A stretch of DNA of 64,000 nucleotides, taken from the NCBI RefSeq assembly GCF_025854275.1, contig NZ_CP107567.1, positions 7,986,612-8,050,611 on the forward strand, in the 5' to 3' direction. A program made the translations under genes and the position numbers. The notes under the pieces are model-generated. The model was not told the origin of the DNA and searched no databases. It worked only from the letters and a program-made list of their open reading frames with translations. Below, in pieces: positions 1-9,327 of the stretch (the first letter of the stretch is position 1; every line of letters starts with the position of its first letter). The stretch comes from Streptomyces peucetius (lineage in GTDB: Bacteria; Actinomycetota; Actinomycetes; Streptomycetales; Streptomycetaceae).

Positions 1-2
1 GC

Positions 3-224
3 TCACCCGGGCTGATCACCAAGGACATGCTGCGCCGCGGCGCAGCCGTCCTGGACGTCGGTATCACCCGCACCGATGACGGCCTTCTCGGCGATGTGCA
101 CCCGGACGCGGCCACCGTCGCCGGGTGGCTCGCGCCGATGCCCGGGGGAGTGGGACCCATGACCCGGGCGATGCTGCTCGCCAATGTCGTCGAGGCCGCC
201 GAGAGGAACGCAGGCACCGCATGA
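3..224 (+). CDS. folD: FolD, methylenetetrahydrofolate dehydrogenase/cyclohydrolase, C-terminal end (partial)
   Basis: Only the last ~74 codons are inside the window; the frame is open from base 3 to the TGA at 222-224. The peptide contains GAAVLDVGI and, near its end, [17 protein letters not shown], which is the conserved C-terminal signature of the FolD NADP-binding domain. FolD is a cytosolic enzyme that interconverts 5,10-methylene-, 5,10-methenyl- and 10-formyl-tetrahydrofolate. Its stop overlaps the glyA start (ATGA at 221-224), so the two genes are translationally coupled. Next to glyA and the sarcosine oxidase genes, this copy probably serves sarcosine/glycine one-carbon flow by processing the methylene-THF released by sarcosine oxidase. 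The N-terminal catalytic domain lies upstream of the window. Confidence 0.93.
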   Translation, partial: SPGLITKDMLRRGAAVLDVGITRTDDGLLGDVHPDAATVAGWLAPMPGGVGPMTRAMLLANVVEAAERNAGTA

Positions 225-1497
225 ACACGCTGAACACCCCCCTCGCGGAGCTGGACCCGGAGGTCCACGAAGCCCTCCGCGCCGAGCTGCACCGCCAGCA
301 GTCCACCCTCGAGATGATCGCCTCCGAGAACTTCGCGCCCACCGCCGTGATGGAGGCCCAGGGCTCGGTCGCGACCAACAAGTACGCGGAGGGCTATCCG
401 GGCCGTCGCTACTACGGCGGCTGCGAACACGTCGACTTCACCGAGCGGTTGGCCATCGAGCGGATCAAGTCCCTCTTCGGCGCGGGCTTCGCCAACGTCC
501 AGCCGCACTCGGGCGCCCAGGCCAACACCGCCGTCTTCTTCGCGCTGCTCCAGCCCGGAGACACGATCCTCGGGCTCGATCTCGCCCACGGCGGGCACCT
601 CACCCACGGCATGAGCATCAACTACAGCGGCAGGATGCTGGGCGTCGTGCCGTACCACGTGGCCGAGGCGGACAACCTCGTCGACATGGACGAGGTCGAG
701 CGTCTCGCCAAGGAACACCGCCCCAAGATGATCATCGCGGGCTGGTCGGCGTACCCGCGGCAGCTGGACTTCGCGGCCTTCCGCCGGATCGCCGACGAGG
801 TGGGCGCCCTTTTGATGGTCGACATGGCGCACTTCGCCGGGCTGGTCGCCGCCGGCCTGCACCCCAACCCCGTACCGCACGCCCACGTCACCACCACGAC
901 GACGCACAAGACGCTCGGCGGCCCCCGCGGAGGAGTCGTCCTCACCAACGACGCCGACCTCGCCAAGAAGATCAATTCGGCGGTGTTCCCCGGTATGCAG
1001 GGCGGACCGCTGGAGCACGTCATCGCCGCGAAGGCAGTGTCGTTCAAGGTCGCCGCGTCACCCGAGTTCGCCGAACGCCAGGCCCGCACCCTCGCCGGCT
1101 CCCGCATCCTCGCCGAACGGCTCACCCGCCCCGACACGGCGGCTGCCGGAGTGAAGTCCTCACCGGCGGCACGGACGTCCACCTCGTCCTGGTCGACCTG
1201 CGCGCCTGCGAACTCGACGGCAAGCAGGCCGAAGACCTGCTCCACGAGATCGGCATCACCGTCAACCGCAACGCCGTCCCCTTCGACCCGCGCCCGCCCA
1301 TGGTGACCTCGGGACTGCGCATCGGCACCCCGGCCCTGGCCACCCGCGGCTTCACCGAAGAGGACTTCGCCGAAGTCGCCGACATCATCGCCCTGGCCCT
1401 CCAGCCCGAGCCCGACACCGGCGCCCTGCGCGCCCGCACCGAGGCGCTGGCGATCAAGCACCCGCTCTACCCGCACCTGTCAGGAGACCCGCGATGA
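221..1497 (+). pseudogene. glyA: GlyA, serine hydroxymethyltransferase, split by a -1 frameshift
   Basis: Serine hydroxymethyltransferase is a PLP enzyme that interconverts serine and glycine with THF and methylene-THF. The first ~312 residues (ATG 221) read normally: the [11 protein letters not shown] start motif, GGHLTHG, and the PLP-lysine segment [14 protein letters not shown] with Lys near residue 230. The usual Arg after THKTL is Gly here. At about 1157 the protein continues in another frame as [16 protein letters not shown] through to ...YPHLSGDPR and the stop at 1495-1497. The junction reads gtgaag-tcctcacc where gtgaag-gtc-ctc is expected, so one G is missing. Everything downstream is conserved, so this is either a very recent loss of function or a sequencing error. 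Start and stop both overlap neighbours (ATGA), typical of an intact operon. Confidence 0.92.
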
Positions 1498-2726
1498 GCC
1501 CCCGCACCCCAGGCGCCGACCTGCCCGAACACCCCGCCTGGCTGTGGCGCACGCCCGAGCCGAAGCGTTCGTACGACGTGGTGATCGTCGGCGGTGGCGG
1601 TCACGGCCTGGCCACCGCCCACTACTTGGCGAAGAACCACGGCATCACCAATGTCGCCGTGCTGGAGAAGGGCTGGCTGGCGGGCGGCAACATGGCCCGC
1701 AACACCACCATCATCCGGTCGAACTACCTTCTGGACGAGAGCGCCGGGATCTACGAACACGCGCTCAAGCTGTGGGAAGGGCTGGCGGACGAGCTCGACT
1801 ACCCGATCCTGTTCTCCCAGCGCGGTGTGCTCAACCTCGCGCACAGCCTTCAGGACGTGCGTGACAGTGTGCGCCGGGTGGAGGCCAACCGGCTCAATGG
1901 CGTCGACGCCGAATGGCTCGACCCGCAGCAGGTCAAGGATGTCTGTCCGATCGTCAACATCTCGCCGGACGTGCGCTACCCGGTGATGGGCGCCACCTAC
2001 CAGCCCCGCGCCGGTATCGCCAAGCACGACCACGTCGCCTGGGGCCTGGCCCGCTCGGCCGACGCCGCCGGTATCGACATCATCCAGAACTGCGAGGTCA
2101 CCGGCCTGGACATGGTCGGCAACCGGGTGGTCGGCGTCCAGACCACCCAGGGCCCGATCGCGGCGGGCAAGGTGGCGCTCTGCTCGGCAGGCCACACCTC
2201 GGTCCTCGCCGCGATGGCCGGCATCGAGCTGCCGATCCAGAGCCACCCGCTGCAAGCTTTGGTCTCCGAACTTCTGGAGCCCGTGCACCCGACGGTCGTC
2301 ATGTCCAACGCGGTGCACGTGTACGTCAGCCAGGCGCACAAGGGCGAGCTCGTCATGGGCGCGGGCATCGACGCGTACAACTCCTACACCCAGCGCGGCG
2401 CCTTCCACATCATCGAAGAGCAGATGTCCGCGGCCCTGGAGCTCTTCCCCGTCTTCGCCCGCGCCCATGTTCTGCGTACCTGGGGCGGCATCGTCGACGT
2501 CAGCCCCGACGCCTCGCCGATCGTGGGCCTCAGCCCCGTCGACAACCTCTACCTCAACTGCGGCTGGGGCACCGGCGGCTTCAAGGCCACCCCCGGCGTC
2601 GGCTCGGTCTACGCCCACACCATCGCCCACGACACGCCTCATCCCCTCAACGCCCCCTTCTCGCTCGACCGTTTCACCACCGGCGCGCTCGTCGACGAGC
2701 ACGGCGCGGCCGCGGTCGCTCATTAG
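1494..2726 (+). CDS. soxB: SoxB, heterotetrameric sarcosine oxidase beta subunit
   Basis: This 410-residue flavoprotein subunit carries the sarcosine oxidation site. It starts with an ATGA overlap with glyA. A dinucleotide-binding motif [10 protein letters not shown] lies at residues 29-38, as expected for an FAD site in the DAO fold. The [14 protein letters not shown] segment at about 171-184 matches the region of family members that holds the histidine covalently linked to FMN; I see His178 and His180 there. The C-terminus has the DAO-family pattern [13 protein letters not shown] followed by [16 protein letters not shown]. The length matches Corynebacterium and Streptomyces SoxB (~405 residues). 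With SoxA, SoxD and SoxG it converts sarcosine, O2 and THF to glycine, H2O2 and methylene-THF in the cytosol. Confidence 0.96.
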   Translation: MSPRTPGADLPEHPAWLWRTPEPKRSYDVVIVGGGGHGLATAHYLAKNHGITNVAVLEKGWLAGGNMARNTTIIRSNYLLDESAGIYEHALKLWEGLADELDYPILFSQRGVLNLAHSLQDVRDSVRRVEANRLNGVDAEWLDPQQVKDVCPIVNISPDVRYPVMGATYQPRAGIAKHDHVAWGLARSADAAGIDIIQNCEVTGLDMVGNRVVGVQTTQGPIAAGKVALCSAGHTSVLAAMAGIELPIQSHPLQALVSELLEPVHPTVVMSNAVHVYVSQAHKGELVMGAGIDAYNSYTQRGAFHIIEEQMSAALELFPVFARAHVLRTWGGIVDVSPDASPIVGLSPVDNLYLNCGWGTGGFKATPGVGSVYAHTIAHDTPHPLNAPFSLDRFTTGALVDEHGAAAVAH

Positions 2727-2736
2727 GAGCCTGCCG

Positions 2737-5700
2737 ATGATGCTCATTCCATGCCCCTGGTGCGGACCTCGTGACGAGGCCGAATTCCACTACGGCGGCC
2801 AGGCGCACGTGCCCTACCCCGAGGGCCCTGCGGCCCTGACCGACGAGGACTGGGCGCGCTACCTGTTCTTCCGCGACAACCCCAAGGGCCCCTTCGCCGA
2901 GCGCTGGAGCCACGCCGACGGCTGCCGCCGCTGGTTCAACGCCGTCCGGAACACGGCGACCAACGAGATCCTCGCCGTGTACCGGGCCGGCGAGCCGGAG
3001 CCGCACACCACCCCCTCCGCCGAGCCGCGTCCGGCGCCGACGGCCGGCGACAGGCACGTCGACGGCGGCAGGAGGACGCAGCCCACAGCAGGGGCCGGCA
3101 GCCGGCCCACGTTCTCCGGACGGACCGGGACGGCGGACGAGACCACGACCACGACCACGCAGCCCTTCCGCCTGCCCACCGGCGGCCGGGTGTCGCGGAA
3201 CCAGCCCCTCACCTTCCGCTTCGACGGCGTGGAGTACGAGGGCTACCGGGGCGACACCCTCGCCTCCGCCCTCCTCGCCAACGGCGTCATCCAGGCCGGC
3301 ACGAGCATCAAGCTCGGCCGCCCGCGCGGCATCTTCTCCGCAGGCGTCGAGGAACCCAACGCCGTCGTCCAGATCGAGGCCCCCTTCCCCGAGCCGATGC
3401 TCCCTGCGACAGCCGTCGAACTCTACGACGGCCTGGTCGCGAGCAGCCTGCCCGGCCAGGGCCGCCTCGCCACCGAACCGGACCCCGCCCGCTACGACGC
3501 CGTCCACGCACACTGCGACCTGCTCGTCGTCGGCGCCGGACCCGCCGGACTCGCCGCCGCGTCCGCCGCCGCCGGCAGCGGAGCCCGCGTCATCCTCGCC
3601 GACGACCAGCCCGAACTCGGCGGCAGCCTGCTCGGCACGGGCGACCTCCTCGACTGGGCGGACGAGACCGGCCGCGAACTCGAAGCCGCTCCCGACGTAC
3701 GTGTGCTGCGCCGCACCACCGTGTTCGGCTACTACGACGGCAACCACCTCCTCGCCGTCGAGCGCCGCACCAACCACCTCGGCGCCGACGCCCCCGGGCA
3801 CGTCTCCCGCGAACGCATCTGGCGGATCCGCGCCCGGCGCGTCGTCCTCGCCACCGGAGCCCACGAGCGCTCGCTCGCCTTCGCGGACAACGACCGCCCC
3901 GGTGTGATGCTGGCGGGCTCGGCCCGCACGTACGCAGGCCGCCACGGTGTTCTGCCCGGCCGCCGCGCCGTCGTCTTCACCACCAACGACAGCGCCTACG
4001 CCGCAGCTCTCCATCTTGCCGAGGCGGGCCTGCACATCGCCGCGATCGTCGACACCCGCTCCGAGCCGGGGGAGTGGGCGCGCCATGCCCGGGAAGCCGG
4101 GATCGAGGTGCTGACCGGACATGCCGTCACCGGCACGGAAGGCGACACGCGTCTCACCGCGGTGACCGCCGCCCGCTACGGGGAGTCCACGGCACGCCGG
4201 GAGTTCGCCGTCGACCTGCTGCTGGTCTCCGGCGGCTGGAACCCCGTGGCCCACCTCTTCAGCCAGGCCGGCGGCAAGCTGCGCTACGACGACACGCTCG
4301 GCTCCTTCGTCCCCGACACCTGCCGCCAGGCCGTCGAGGCCGCGGGCAGCGCGAACGGCGTCCTCCACCTGGCCGGGGCTCTCGCACAGGGCGCCGCCGC
4401 CGGCGCCCGCGCCATCGAGGCCGAGAGCTACACCTGTGAGGCGCCCCGCCTTCCCGACGTTGCTGCCGCCGTACCGCAGGCCCCTCCCATGCAGGTCTTC
4501 ACCGTTCCCGGTGCGACCGGAGCACCCCGATTCGTCGACCTCCAGCGCGACGTCACGGTCGACGACCTGGCGCGCGCGACCGGCTCCGGTCTGCGCTCGG
4601 TCGAGCACACCAAGCGCTACACCACGGCCGGCACCGCGGGCGACCAGGGCAAGACCTCCGGAGTCCTGGCGAGCGGCGTCGTCGCCGAACTCCTCGGCGT
4701 CGACATCTCCGCCCTCGGCACCACCACCTTCCGGCCGCCCTACACGCCGGTCTCGTTCGCGGCGCTGGCGGGCCGCGGCCGCGGCCCGCTGCTCGACCCG
4801 ATCCGTACAACGCCCCTGCACGACTGGCATGTCGCGCGCGGCGCCCTGTTCGAGAACGTCGGACAGTGGAAGCGCCCCTGGTACTACCCGCACGACGGCG
4901 AGGACATGGAGACCGCCGTGCTGCGCGAGTGCGCCGCCGCCCGCGAGGGCGTCGCGTTCATGGACGCCTCCACCCTCGGCAAGATCGACGTACAGGGCCC
5001 GGACGCCGGCGCCTTCCTCGACCTGCTCTACACCAACATGATGAGCACCCTGAAGGTCGGCATGATCCGCTACGGCGTGATGTGCCGCCCCGACGGAATG
5101 GTCTTCGACGACGGCACCGTCATCCGCCTGACGCCGGACCGTTTCCTCATCACCACGACCACGGGCAACGCCGCCGCCGTGCTGGACTGGATGGAGGAGT
5201 GGCTCCAGACCGAGTGGCCGCACCTGCGCGTGCACTGCACCTCGGTCACCGAACAGTGGGCAACCGTGGCACTGGTCGGCCCGAACTCCCGGGCGGTGCT
5301 GGGTGAGCTCGCGCCGACGCTGGGGGTGGACAACGACAGCTTCGCGTTCATGGCATGGCGGGACACGACGGTCGCGGGCATCGAGGCCCGGGTGTGCCGG
5401 ATCAGCTTCTCCGGCGAACTGGCCTACGAGATCAACGTCTCCCCGTGGCACGCGAGGGCGCTGTGGGAGGCACTGTGCGAGGCGGGCCGGCCGTTCGGCA
5501 TCACCCCGTACGGCACGGAGACGATGCACGTCCTGCGCGCCGAGAAGGGTTACCCGATCGTCGGCCAGGACACCGACGGCACGGTGACCCCGCAGGACCT
5601 CGGCATGAGCTGGGTGGTGTCGAAGAAGAAGCCCGACTTCATCGGCAAGCGCTCCCACGCCCGTGCCGACACGGTGCGCCCCGACCGCAAGCACCTGGTC

Positions 5701-5976
5701 GGTCTGCTCCCCGAGGACCCCGGCACCTTCCTCCCCGAGGGCACGCACCTGGTCGCCGACAGTGTGCTGCCCGCCCCACCCGTCCCGATGCTCGGCCACG
5801 TCACGTCCAGCTACCACAGCGCCGCCCTCGGCCGGACCTTCGCCCTCGCCCTGGTCAAGGGCGGCCGCGACCGCATCGGAGAGCGGCTCTACGCCCCCTT
5901 GGGCGACCGACTGGTCCCGGTGACCGTCGCCAGCCCTGTTCTCTACGACCCCGAGGGAGCCCGCCGCGATGGCTGA
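2737..5976 (+). CDS. SoxD-SoxA fusion, sarcosine oxidase delta plus alpha subunits in one chain
   Basis: One uninterrupted 1079-residue frame starts at ATG 2737 behind a GGAG site. Residues 1-~90 are a complete SoxD: Cys6, Cys9, His59 and Cys63 match the four zinc ligands known from corynebacterial SoxD, and AERWSHADGCRRWFNA is present. Residues ~91-141 are a Pro/Thr/Gly-rich linker with a Thr run and no Met. From ~142 (FRLPTGGRV...) it is a complete SoxA: Fer2_4-like N-domain (DGVEYEGYRGDTLASALLAN), a Rossmann motif LLVVGAGPAGLAAA at ~262-275, a second pyridine-nucleotide half, and a C-terminal GCV_T folate-binding domain (ATGs and FENVGQWKRPWYY, SGELAYEINV). The subunits are separate genes in characterised enzymes. 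Upstream gap to soxB is 10 nt, downstream overlap with soxG is 8 nt. A GTG near 3190 could in principle give a separate SoxA, but no clear ribosome site precedes it. Confidence 0.9.
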   Translation: MMLIPCPWCGPRDEAEFHYGGQAHVPYPEGPAALTDEDWARYLFFRDNPKGPFAERWSHADGCRRWFNAVRNTATNEILAVYRAGEPEPHTTPSAEPRPAPTAGDRHVDGGRRTQPTAGAGSRPTFSGRTGTADETTTTTTQPFRLPTGGRVSRNQPLTFRFDGVEYEGYRGDTLASALLANGVIQAGTSIKLGRPRGIFSAGVEEPNAVVQIEAPFPEPMLPATAVELYDGLVASSLPGQGRLATEPDPARYDAVHAHCDLLVVGAGPAGLAAASAAAGSGARVILADDQPELGGSLLGTGDLLDWADETGRELEAAPDVRVLRRTTVFGYYDGNHLLAVERRTNHLGADAPGHVSRERIWRIRARRVVLATGAHERSLAFADNDRPGVMLAGSARTYAGRHGVLPGRRAVVFTTNDSAYAAALHLAEAGLHIAAIVDTRSEPGEWARHAREAGIEVLTGHAVTGTEGDTRLTAVTAARYGESTARREFAVDLLLVSGGWNPVAHLFSQAGGKLRYDDTLGSFVPDTCRQAVEAAGSANGVLHLAGALAQGAAAGARAIEAESYTCEAPRLPDVAAAVPQAPPMQVFTVPGATGAPRFVDLQRDVTVDDLARATGSGLRSVEHTKRYTTAGTAGDQGKTSGVLASGVVAELLGVDISALGTTTFRPPYTPVSFAALAGRGRGPLLDPIRTTPLHDWHVARGALFENVGQWKRPWYYPHDGEDMETAVLRECAAAREGVAFMDASTLGKIDVQGPDAGAFLDLLYTNMMSTLKVGMIRYGVMCRPDGMVFDDGTVIRLTPDRFLITTTTGNAAAVLDWMEEWLQTEWPHLRVHCTSVTEQWATVALVGPNSRAVLGELAPTLGVDNDSFAFMAWRDTTVAGIEARVCRISFSGELAYEINVSPWHARALWEALCEAGRPFGITPYGTETMHVLRAEKGYPIVGQDTDGTVTPQDLGMSWVVSKKKPDFIGKRSHARADTVRPDRKHLVGLLPEDPGTFLPEGTHLVADSVLPAPPVPMLGHVTSSYHSAALGRTFALALVKGGRDRIGERLYAPLGDRLVPVTVASPVLYDPEGARRDG

Positions 5977-6574
5977 CACCGCCCTTCCCATCCCGCTCCA
6001 AAGCCCCCTGACGGATGCCGCCGACCGACTGGCCGCCGCGACCCGCGCTTCCCAGGGCGCGGTCCGACTGGCCGAACTCCCCTTCCTGGCTCAGGTCGAC
6101 GTCCGTCTCGACGCCAAGGGAGCGGCAGCGGACGCCGTCGGGCTCGCGCTGGATCTCCAACTGCCCCTCGAACCCAACACCGTCGTACGCGCCGGGGAGC
6201 TGACGGCTCTGTGGCTCGGTCCCGACGAGTGGCTGGTGGTCGGCCCGCCGGGCAGCCAGAAGGACCTTCAGAGCCGGATCCGCGGGGCCGCCGGTGAGGA
6301 GCCCGTATCCGTCACCGACGTCTCCGCCCAGCGAACCACCCTCCTCGTCGCAGGTCCACGCGCCCGAGACCTGCTGGCACACGGCTGCCCGCTCGATCTC
6401 CACCCGCGCACCTTCGAGCCCGGACGCTGCGCCCAGACCACCCTCGCCCGCGCCCAGATCGTGCTGGTCGCCCGGGAAGAACCCAGAGCCGGGTTCTGGG
6501 TGCTGGTCCGCTCGTCCTTCGCCGGCTACCTGACGGACTGGCTGCTGGACGCGGCCGCGGAATGGACGGCCTGA
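5969..6574 (+). CDS. soxG: SoxG, sarcosine oxidase gamma subunit
   Basis: A 201-residue protein starts at ATG 5969, inside the last codons of soxA, with a GAGGGAG site upstream. It shows the SoxG pattern: the N-terminal SPL motif, LWLGPDEWLVVGPPG at ~75-90, the VTDVSAQRTTLLVAGPRARDLLAHGCPLDLHP segment, and FWVLVRSSFAGYLTDWLLDA at the C-terminus. SoxG is the small non-catalytic subunit that packs on SoxA/SoxD in the heterotetramer. It is the last gene of the folD-glyA-sox operon. The next gene is convergent, and a strong hairpin lies ~95 nt downstream. Confidence 0.94.
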   Translation: MADTALPIPLQSPLTDAADRLAAATRASQGAVRLAELPFLAQVDVRLDAKGAAADAVGLALDLQLPLEPNTVVRAGELTALWLGPDEWLVVGPPGSQKDLQSRIRGAAGEEPVSVTDVSAQRTTLLVAGPRARDLLAHGCPLDLHPRTFEPGRCAQTTLARAQIVLVAREEPRAGFWVLVRSSFAGYLTDWLLDAAAEWTA

Positions 6575-6666
6575 GGCCGGCGGGCTCGCACGGCAAACTG
6601 CCGCACGCCTCGCCGGTTCGACGGTATGACGGCTGCACGGTGCCACAAGGCCGGCGATGCGGTGAA

Positions 6667-6703
6667 CCGCTCCGGGGCCGATGGAGCCTCGGACCCGGAG
6701 CGG
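6667..6703 (+). terminator. Hairpin between convergent soxG and dehydratase genes
   Basis: A perfect 10-bp stem (CCGCTCCGGG at 6667-6676 with CCCGGAGCGG at 6694-6703) and a 17-nt loop lie in the ~400-bp gap between the stop of soxG and the stop of the opposing dehydratase gene. There is no U-run, as is common for actinobacterial terminators. I see nothing else of note in 6575-6975. Confidence 0.5.
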
Positions 6704-6975
6704 TATAGACCCGGACGTCGGGCCCACCGGAATCCCTGAGGGCAGCCGTACCCACGCCGCGGGCGGCATGGACGGTCCACTTCAAGGGGCAAGCGACACA
6801 CAGGCTCACCCGGCACACCGCCTACATCAGCCCCCTGGCCTCAGCCCAGACGGCAGTGTGCTCGCCGCCCACGATGCCAGCGGGGTCGCCCCGTCCGGGA
6901 CGCCCGCACTGGGAACACCTGATGATGACTCAGCAACACCCGAAACCCGCCCCGGCGGCGACCGACCCATACATT

Positions 6976-7944
6976 TCAGCCATCGAGGACCTCGGTGAAC
7001 CGCTGGGCACTGATGTTGCCGCCGGAGATGATGACGCCGATCCTGCGCGGAACGCGGTCGATCCGGTGGGCCAGCAGGGCGGCCAGGGCGCTCGCTCCGC
7101 TGGGTTCGACGACGATCTTCATGCGTTCGAAGGCGAACCGCATCGAGTCACGAATCTGATCGTCGTTGACCAGGGCGATGCCGTCCACGAGCCGCTGGTT
7201 GAGGGAGAAGGTGAGCTCCCCGGGAATGTCCGCGGCCTGACCGTCGGCGATGGTACGGGGCACCGGGATGGAGACGCGCCGGCCGGCTTCCAGGGACCGC
7301 TTGGTGTCGTCGCCGCCTTCCGGCTCGACGCCGATCACTCTCACTCCGGGCAGAAGTCCCTTGGCGGCCGTGGCGCTTCCGGCGATCAGGCCCCCGCCTC
7401 CGACGGGCACAATCAGGGCGTCAAGGTCGCCGACCTCCTCGATCAGCTCAAGCGCGGCCGTGCCTTGTCCGGCGATCACGTGCGGGTGCTCGTACGGAGG
7501 TATGAGCGTCAGACCGCGGTCGGCGGCGAGCGCTTCCCCGATCGCGACCCGGTCGCCGGTGTAGCGGTCGTAGGTGACGATCTCCGCTCCGTAGTCGGCC
7601 GTCGCTGCCATCTTGGAGTGTGGTGTGTCCTTCGGCATGAGGATCACGGCGCTGGTGCCGAGCTCTCGGGCAGCGAGGGCGACGGCCTGCGCGTGGTTGC
7701 CGGAGGAGTAGGCGGCGATTCCCTTCGCCAGTTGCTCGGCGGACAGCTGTGACGCGGCGTTGTACGCCCCGCGGAACTTGAACGCTCCGATGCGCTGGAA
7801 GTTCTCGCATTTGACGAAGACTTCCGCGCCGCTCAGGCCGTCCAGCGTGCGCGAGCGCAGCACGGGAGTGCGGTGGGCGACGCCTTTGATCCGCACGGCG
7901 GCGTCGCGGACGTTCTCCAGGGTGATGTGCGGGGTGTCGGTCAT
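6976..7944 (-). CDS. PLP-dependent threonine/serine or threo-3-hydroxyaspartate ammonia-lyase
   Basis: This 322-residue fold-type II PLP enzyme has the Schiff-base lysine in CENFQRIGAFKFRGAYNA (Lys56), the SSGNHAQ loop at 80-86 and the phosphate-binding GGGGL at 182-186. It deaminates a hydroxy-amino acid to a 2-oxo acid through an enamine intermediate. It lacks the C-terminal ACT-like regulatory domain of biosynthetic IlvA, so it is the catabolic type. The FQRIGAFKFRGA version of the lysine motif is closer to serine racemase and threo-3-hydroxyaspartate ammonia-lyases than to E. coli TdcB. The start ATG overlaps the regulator stop (ATGA, 7944-7941). RidA in the same operon would clear its enamine/imine intermediates. 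The exact substrate cannot be set from sequence. Confidence 0.88.
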   Translation of the reverse strand: MTDTPHITLENVRDAAVRIKGVAHRTPVLRSRTLDGLSGAEVFVKCENFQRIGAFKFRGAYNAASQLSAEQLAKGIAAYSSGNHAQAVALAARELGTSAVILMPKDTPHSKMAATADYGAEIVTYDRYTGDRVAIGEALAADRGLTLIPPYEHPHVIAGQGTAALELIEEVGDLDALIVPVGGGGLIAGSATAAKGLLPGVRVIGVEPEGGDDTKRSLEAGRRVSIPVPRTIADGQAADIPGELTFSLNQRLVDGIALVNDDQIRDSMRFAFERMKIVVEPSGASALAALLAHRIDRVPRRIGVIISGGNISAQRFTEVLDG

Positions 7945-8642
7945 GCCTGTGCTCCATCCTGGTCGGTGCCGACCGTCGCGCTGCGGTCCGGGCCGTTGGC
8001 GCCCCCGGTTCTGGCCTTGGCGAGGTAGCTGTAGGCGGAGGCCCGTGAGATGCCGAGTCGTTCCGCGACTTGCTGAGCTGCGCCGCGCACGGCGAAGACA
8101 CCATGGTCGTCGAGGCTGCTGAACAGCTCCAGGCGTTCACTGCGGCTGAGTTCGGACCACTTCTTGTTCTGCCGCAGTTGGTGAGCGTCGACGATCGCGT
8201 CCACCACGGAGCCGATGTCGTTGTCGAACGTGGTCGTCGGCATCGCGGCGGAACCGGTGACGCCGGCGAGTTCTCCGATCAGGGCGTGCGCCTGGTTCAC
8301 CGCGGTGATGTCGACGTTGACGCACAGCGCCCCGAAGACCGTACCTGCGGAATCGCGCAGAACCATGGTCGACGACTTGACCAGCTTCCCGTCCTGGGTG
8401 CGGGTGATGTAGTTCAGCTCGTCGGTCGCCTCGTCGCCACGCGCGAGAATGCCCATGCCGATCTCGCTCATCGATCCGTCGACCGTACGTCCGGTGACCG
8501 TGCCCGCGATGGCGACGACGGACCTCTCCGGCCGGCGGAAGTCGTGGACGACCACCTCGCAGAAGGACCCCAGCGTCGTGACGATGCCGTCGATGACGGG
8601 GGCCAGCGCCGCGATGATGGCGTCCTGCTCCTCAGTCGACAC
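7941..8642 (-). CDS. YheO-like PAS_6/HTH transcriptional regulator
   Basis: The N-terminal ~125 residues match the YheO PAS-like domain (DGIVTTLGSFCEVVVHDFRRPE, then GRTVDGSMSEIGM and LCVNVDITA). The C-terminus has a helix-turn-helix of the same family (GVFAVRGAAQQVAERLGISRASAYSYLAK). I chose GTG 8642 because GGAGG at 8653-8649 sits 6 nt upstream; the ATG at 8675 would overlap ridA by 44 nt and has no such site. The GTG start overlaps the end of ridA by 11 nt and its stop overlaps the dehydratase start, so all three genes are coupled. It probably senses an amino acid-related ligand and controls its own operon. 233 residues. Confidence 0.85.
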   Translation of the reverse strand: MSTEEQDAIIAALAPVIDGIVTTLGSFCEVVVHDFRRPERSVVAIAGTVTGRTVDGSMSEIGMGILARGDEATDELNYITRTQDGKLVKSSTMVLRDSAGTVFGALCVNVDITAVNQAHALIGELAGVTGSAAMPTTTFDNDIGSVVDAIVDAHQLRQNKKWSELSRSERLELFSSLDDHGVFAVRGAAQQVAERLGISRASAYSYLAKARTGGANGPDRSATVGTDQDGAQA

Positions 8643-9048
8643 CGCTTGCCTCCGATGCCACAGGTACCCGGGCAAGAGCCTCGATCTCGATGCAGCCGCC
8701 GTACGGCAGTGCCGCCACTCCGACGCAACTCCGGGCGGGGCGCGGCGAGGTGAAGAACCGTTCGTACGCAGCGTTGAGCCGGGCGCGGTCGGCGACGTCG
8801 GTCAGATAGGCCACCACCTTGATCACATCGGCGCGGACAGCGCCGGCCGATCTCAGGGCTTCGTCCAAGTTCGCGAGCGCCTGTGCGCATTCGGCCTCGA
8901 ACCCGCCCGGCACTAGAACACCGGGTTCGCTCACACCGAGGCGTCCGGACACTGCGACCAGATCACCGCTACGGAACGCCACCGAGTAGGGGTGTTCGTC
9001 GACTGGCTGCAGTGCGGCGTGGTCGACGTCCGGCTGATTGCCCGCCAT
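8632..9048 (-). CDS. RidA-family (YjgF/YER057c/UK114) enamine/imine deaminase
   Basis: This 138-residue protein ends with the RidA signature PARSCVGVAALPYGGCIEIEALA. Arg106 and Glu121 have the 15-residue spacing of the active-site Arg and Glu of E. coli RidA. Such proteins hydrolyse the reactive 2-aminoacrylate or 2-aminocrotonate made by PLP dehydratases, which fits the dehydratase two genes downstream. A GAGGAGGA site lies just upstream of the ATG (9048). It is the first gene of a three-gene operon whose promoter should lie in the AT-richer stretch around 9060-9120. Confidence 0.92.
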   Translation of the reverse strand: MAGNQPDVDHAALQPVDEHPYSVAFRSGDLVAVSGRLGVSEPGVLVPGGFEAECAQALANLDEALRSAGAVRADVIKVVAYLTDVADRARLNAAYERFFTSPRPARSCVGVAALPYGGCIEIEALARVPVASEASGVD

Positions 9049-9096
9049 CCATCCTCCTCAGGGACGGTCCGGATTCTGTATCAGAAGTCTAAGGCA

Positions 9097-9113
9097 TTGG
9101 ACAAAAATTCCAA
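9097..9113. promoter_or_regulatory. Candidate operator upstream of the ridA operon
   Basis: A 5-bp dyad TTGGA-N7-TCCAA lies in an unusually AT-rich stretch 50-65 bp upstream of the ridA start. A second nested dyad GGAC...GTCC (9099-9102 and 9115-9118) overlaps it. It is a reasonable binding site for the YheO-like regulator of the same operon, but only its position and symmetry support that. Confidence 0.35.
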
Positions 9114-9327
9114 AGTCCCGTGTTGGTCTCCGCCGTGGACGGCGCCCGGCCCGGTCACGAGAAAGGTGCTGGCACGGTGAACCCGAGCGGTGCAGGCCGC
9201 CGGTGCGGGTGACGCAGACCTGCAGACGGCCATGTCGGCCGTCGGCTCCGGCGACCGATGCTTCGAGGTGACGCGTCTCGGGCGGCTTTCCTGCACGGCG
9301 GCTTCTGCCGTCGAGGTCATGGGCACG

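Noticed and set aside
2674..5991. A 1105-codon open frame antisense to soxD-soxA
   Set aside because: Long antisense frames are expected at this GC bias. The product is low-complexity Gly/Val/Asp with no domain, while the + strand is a clear enzyme.
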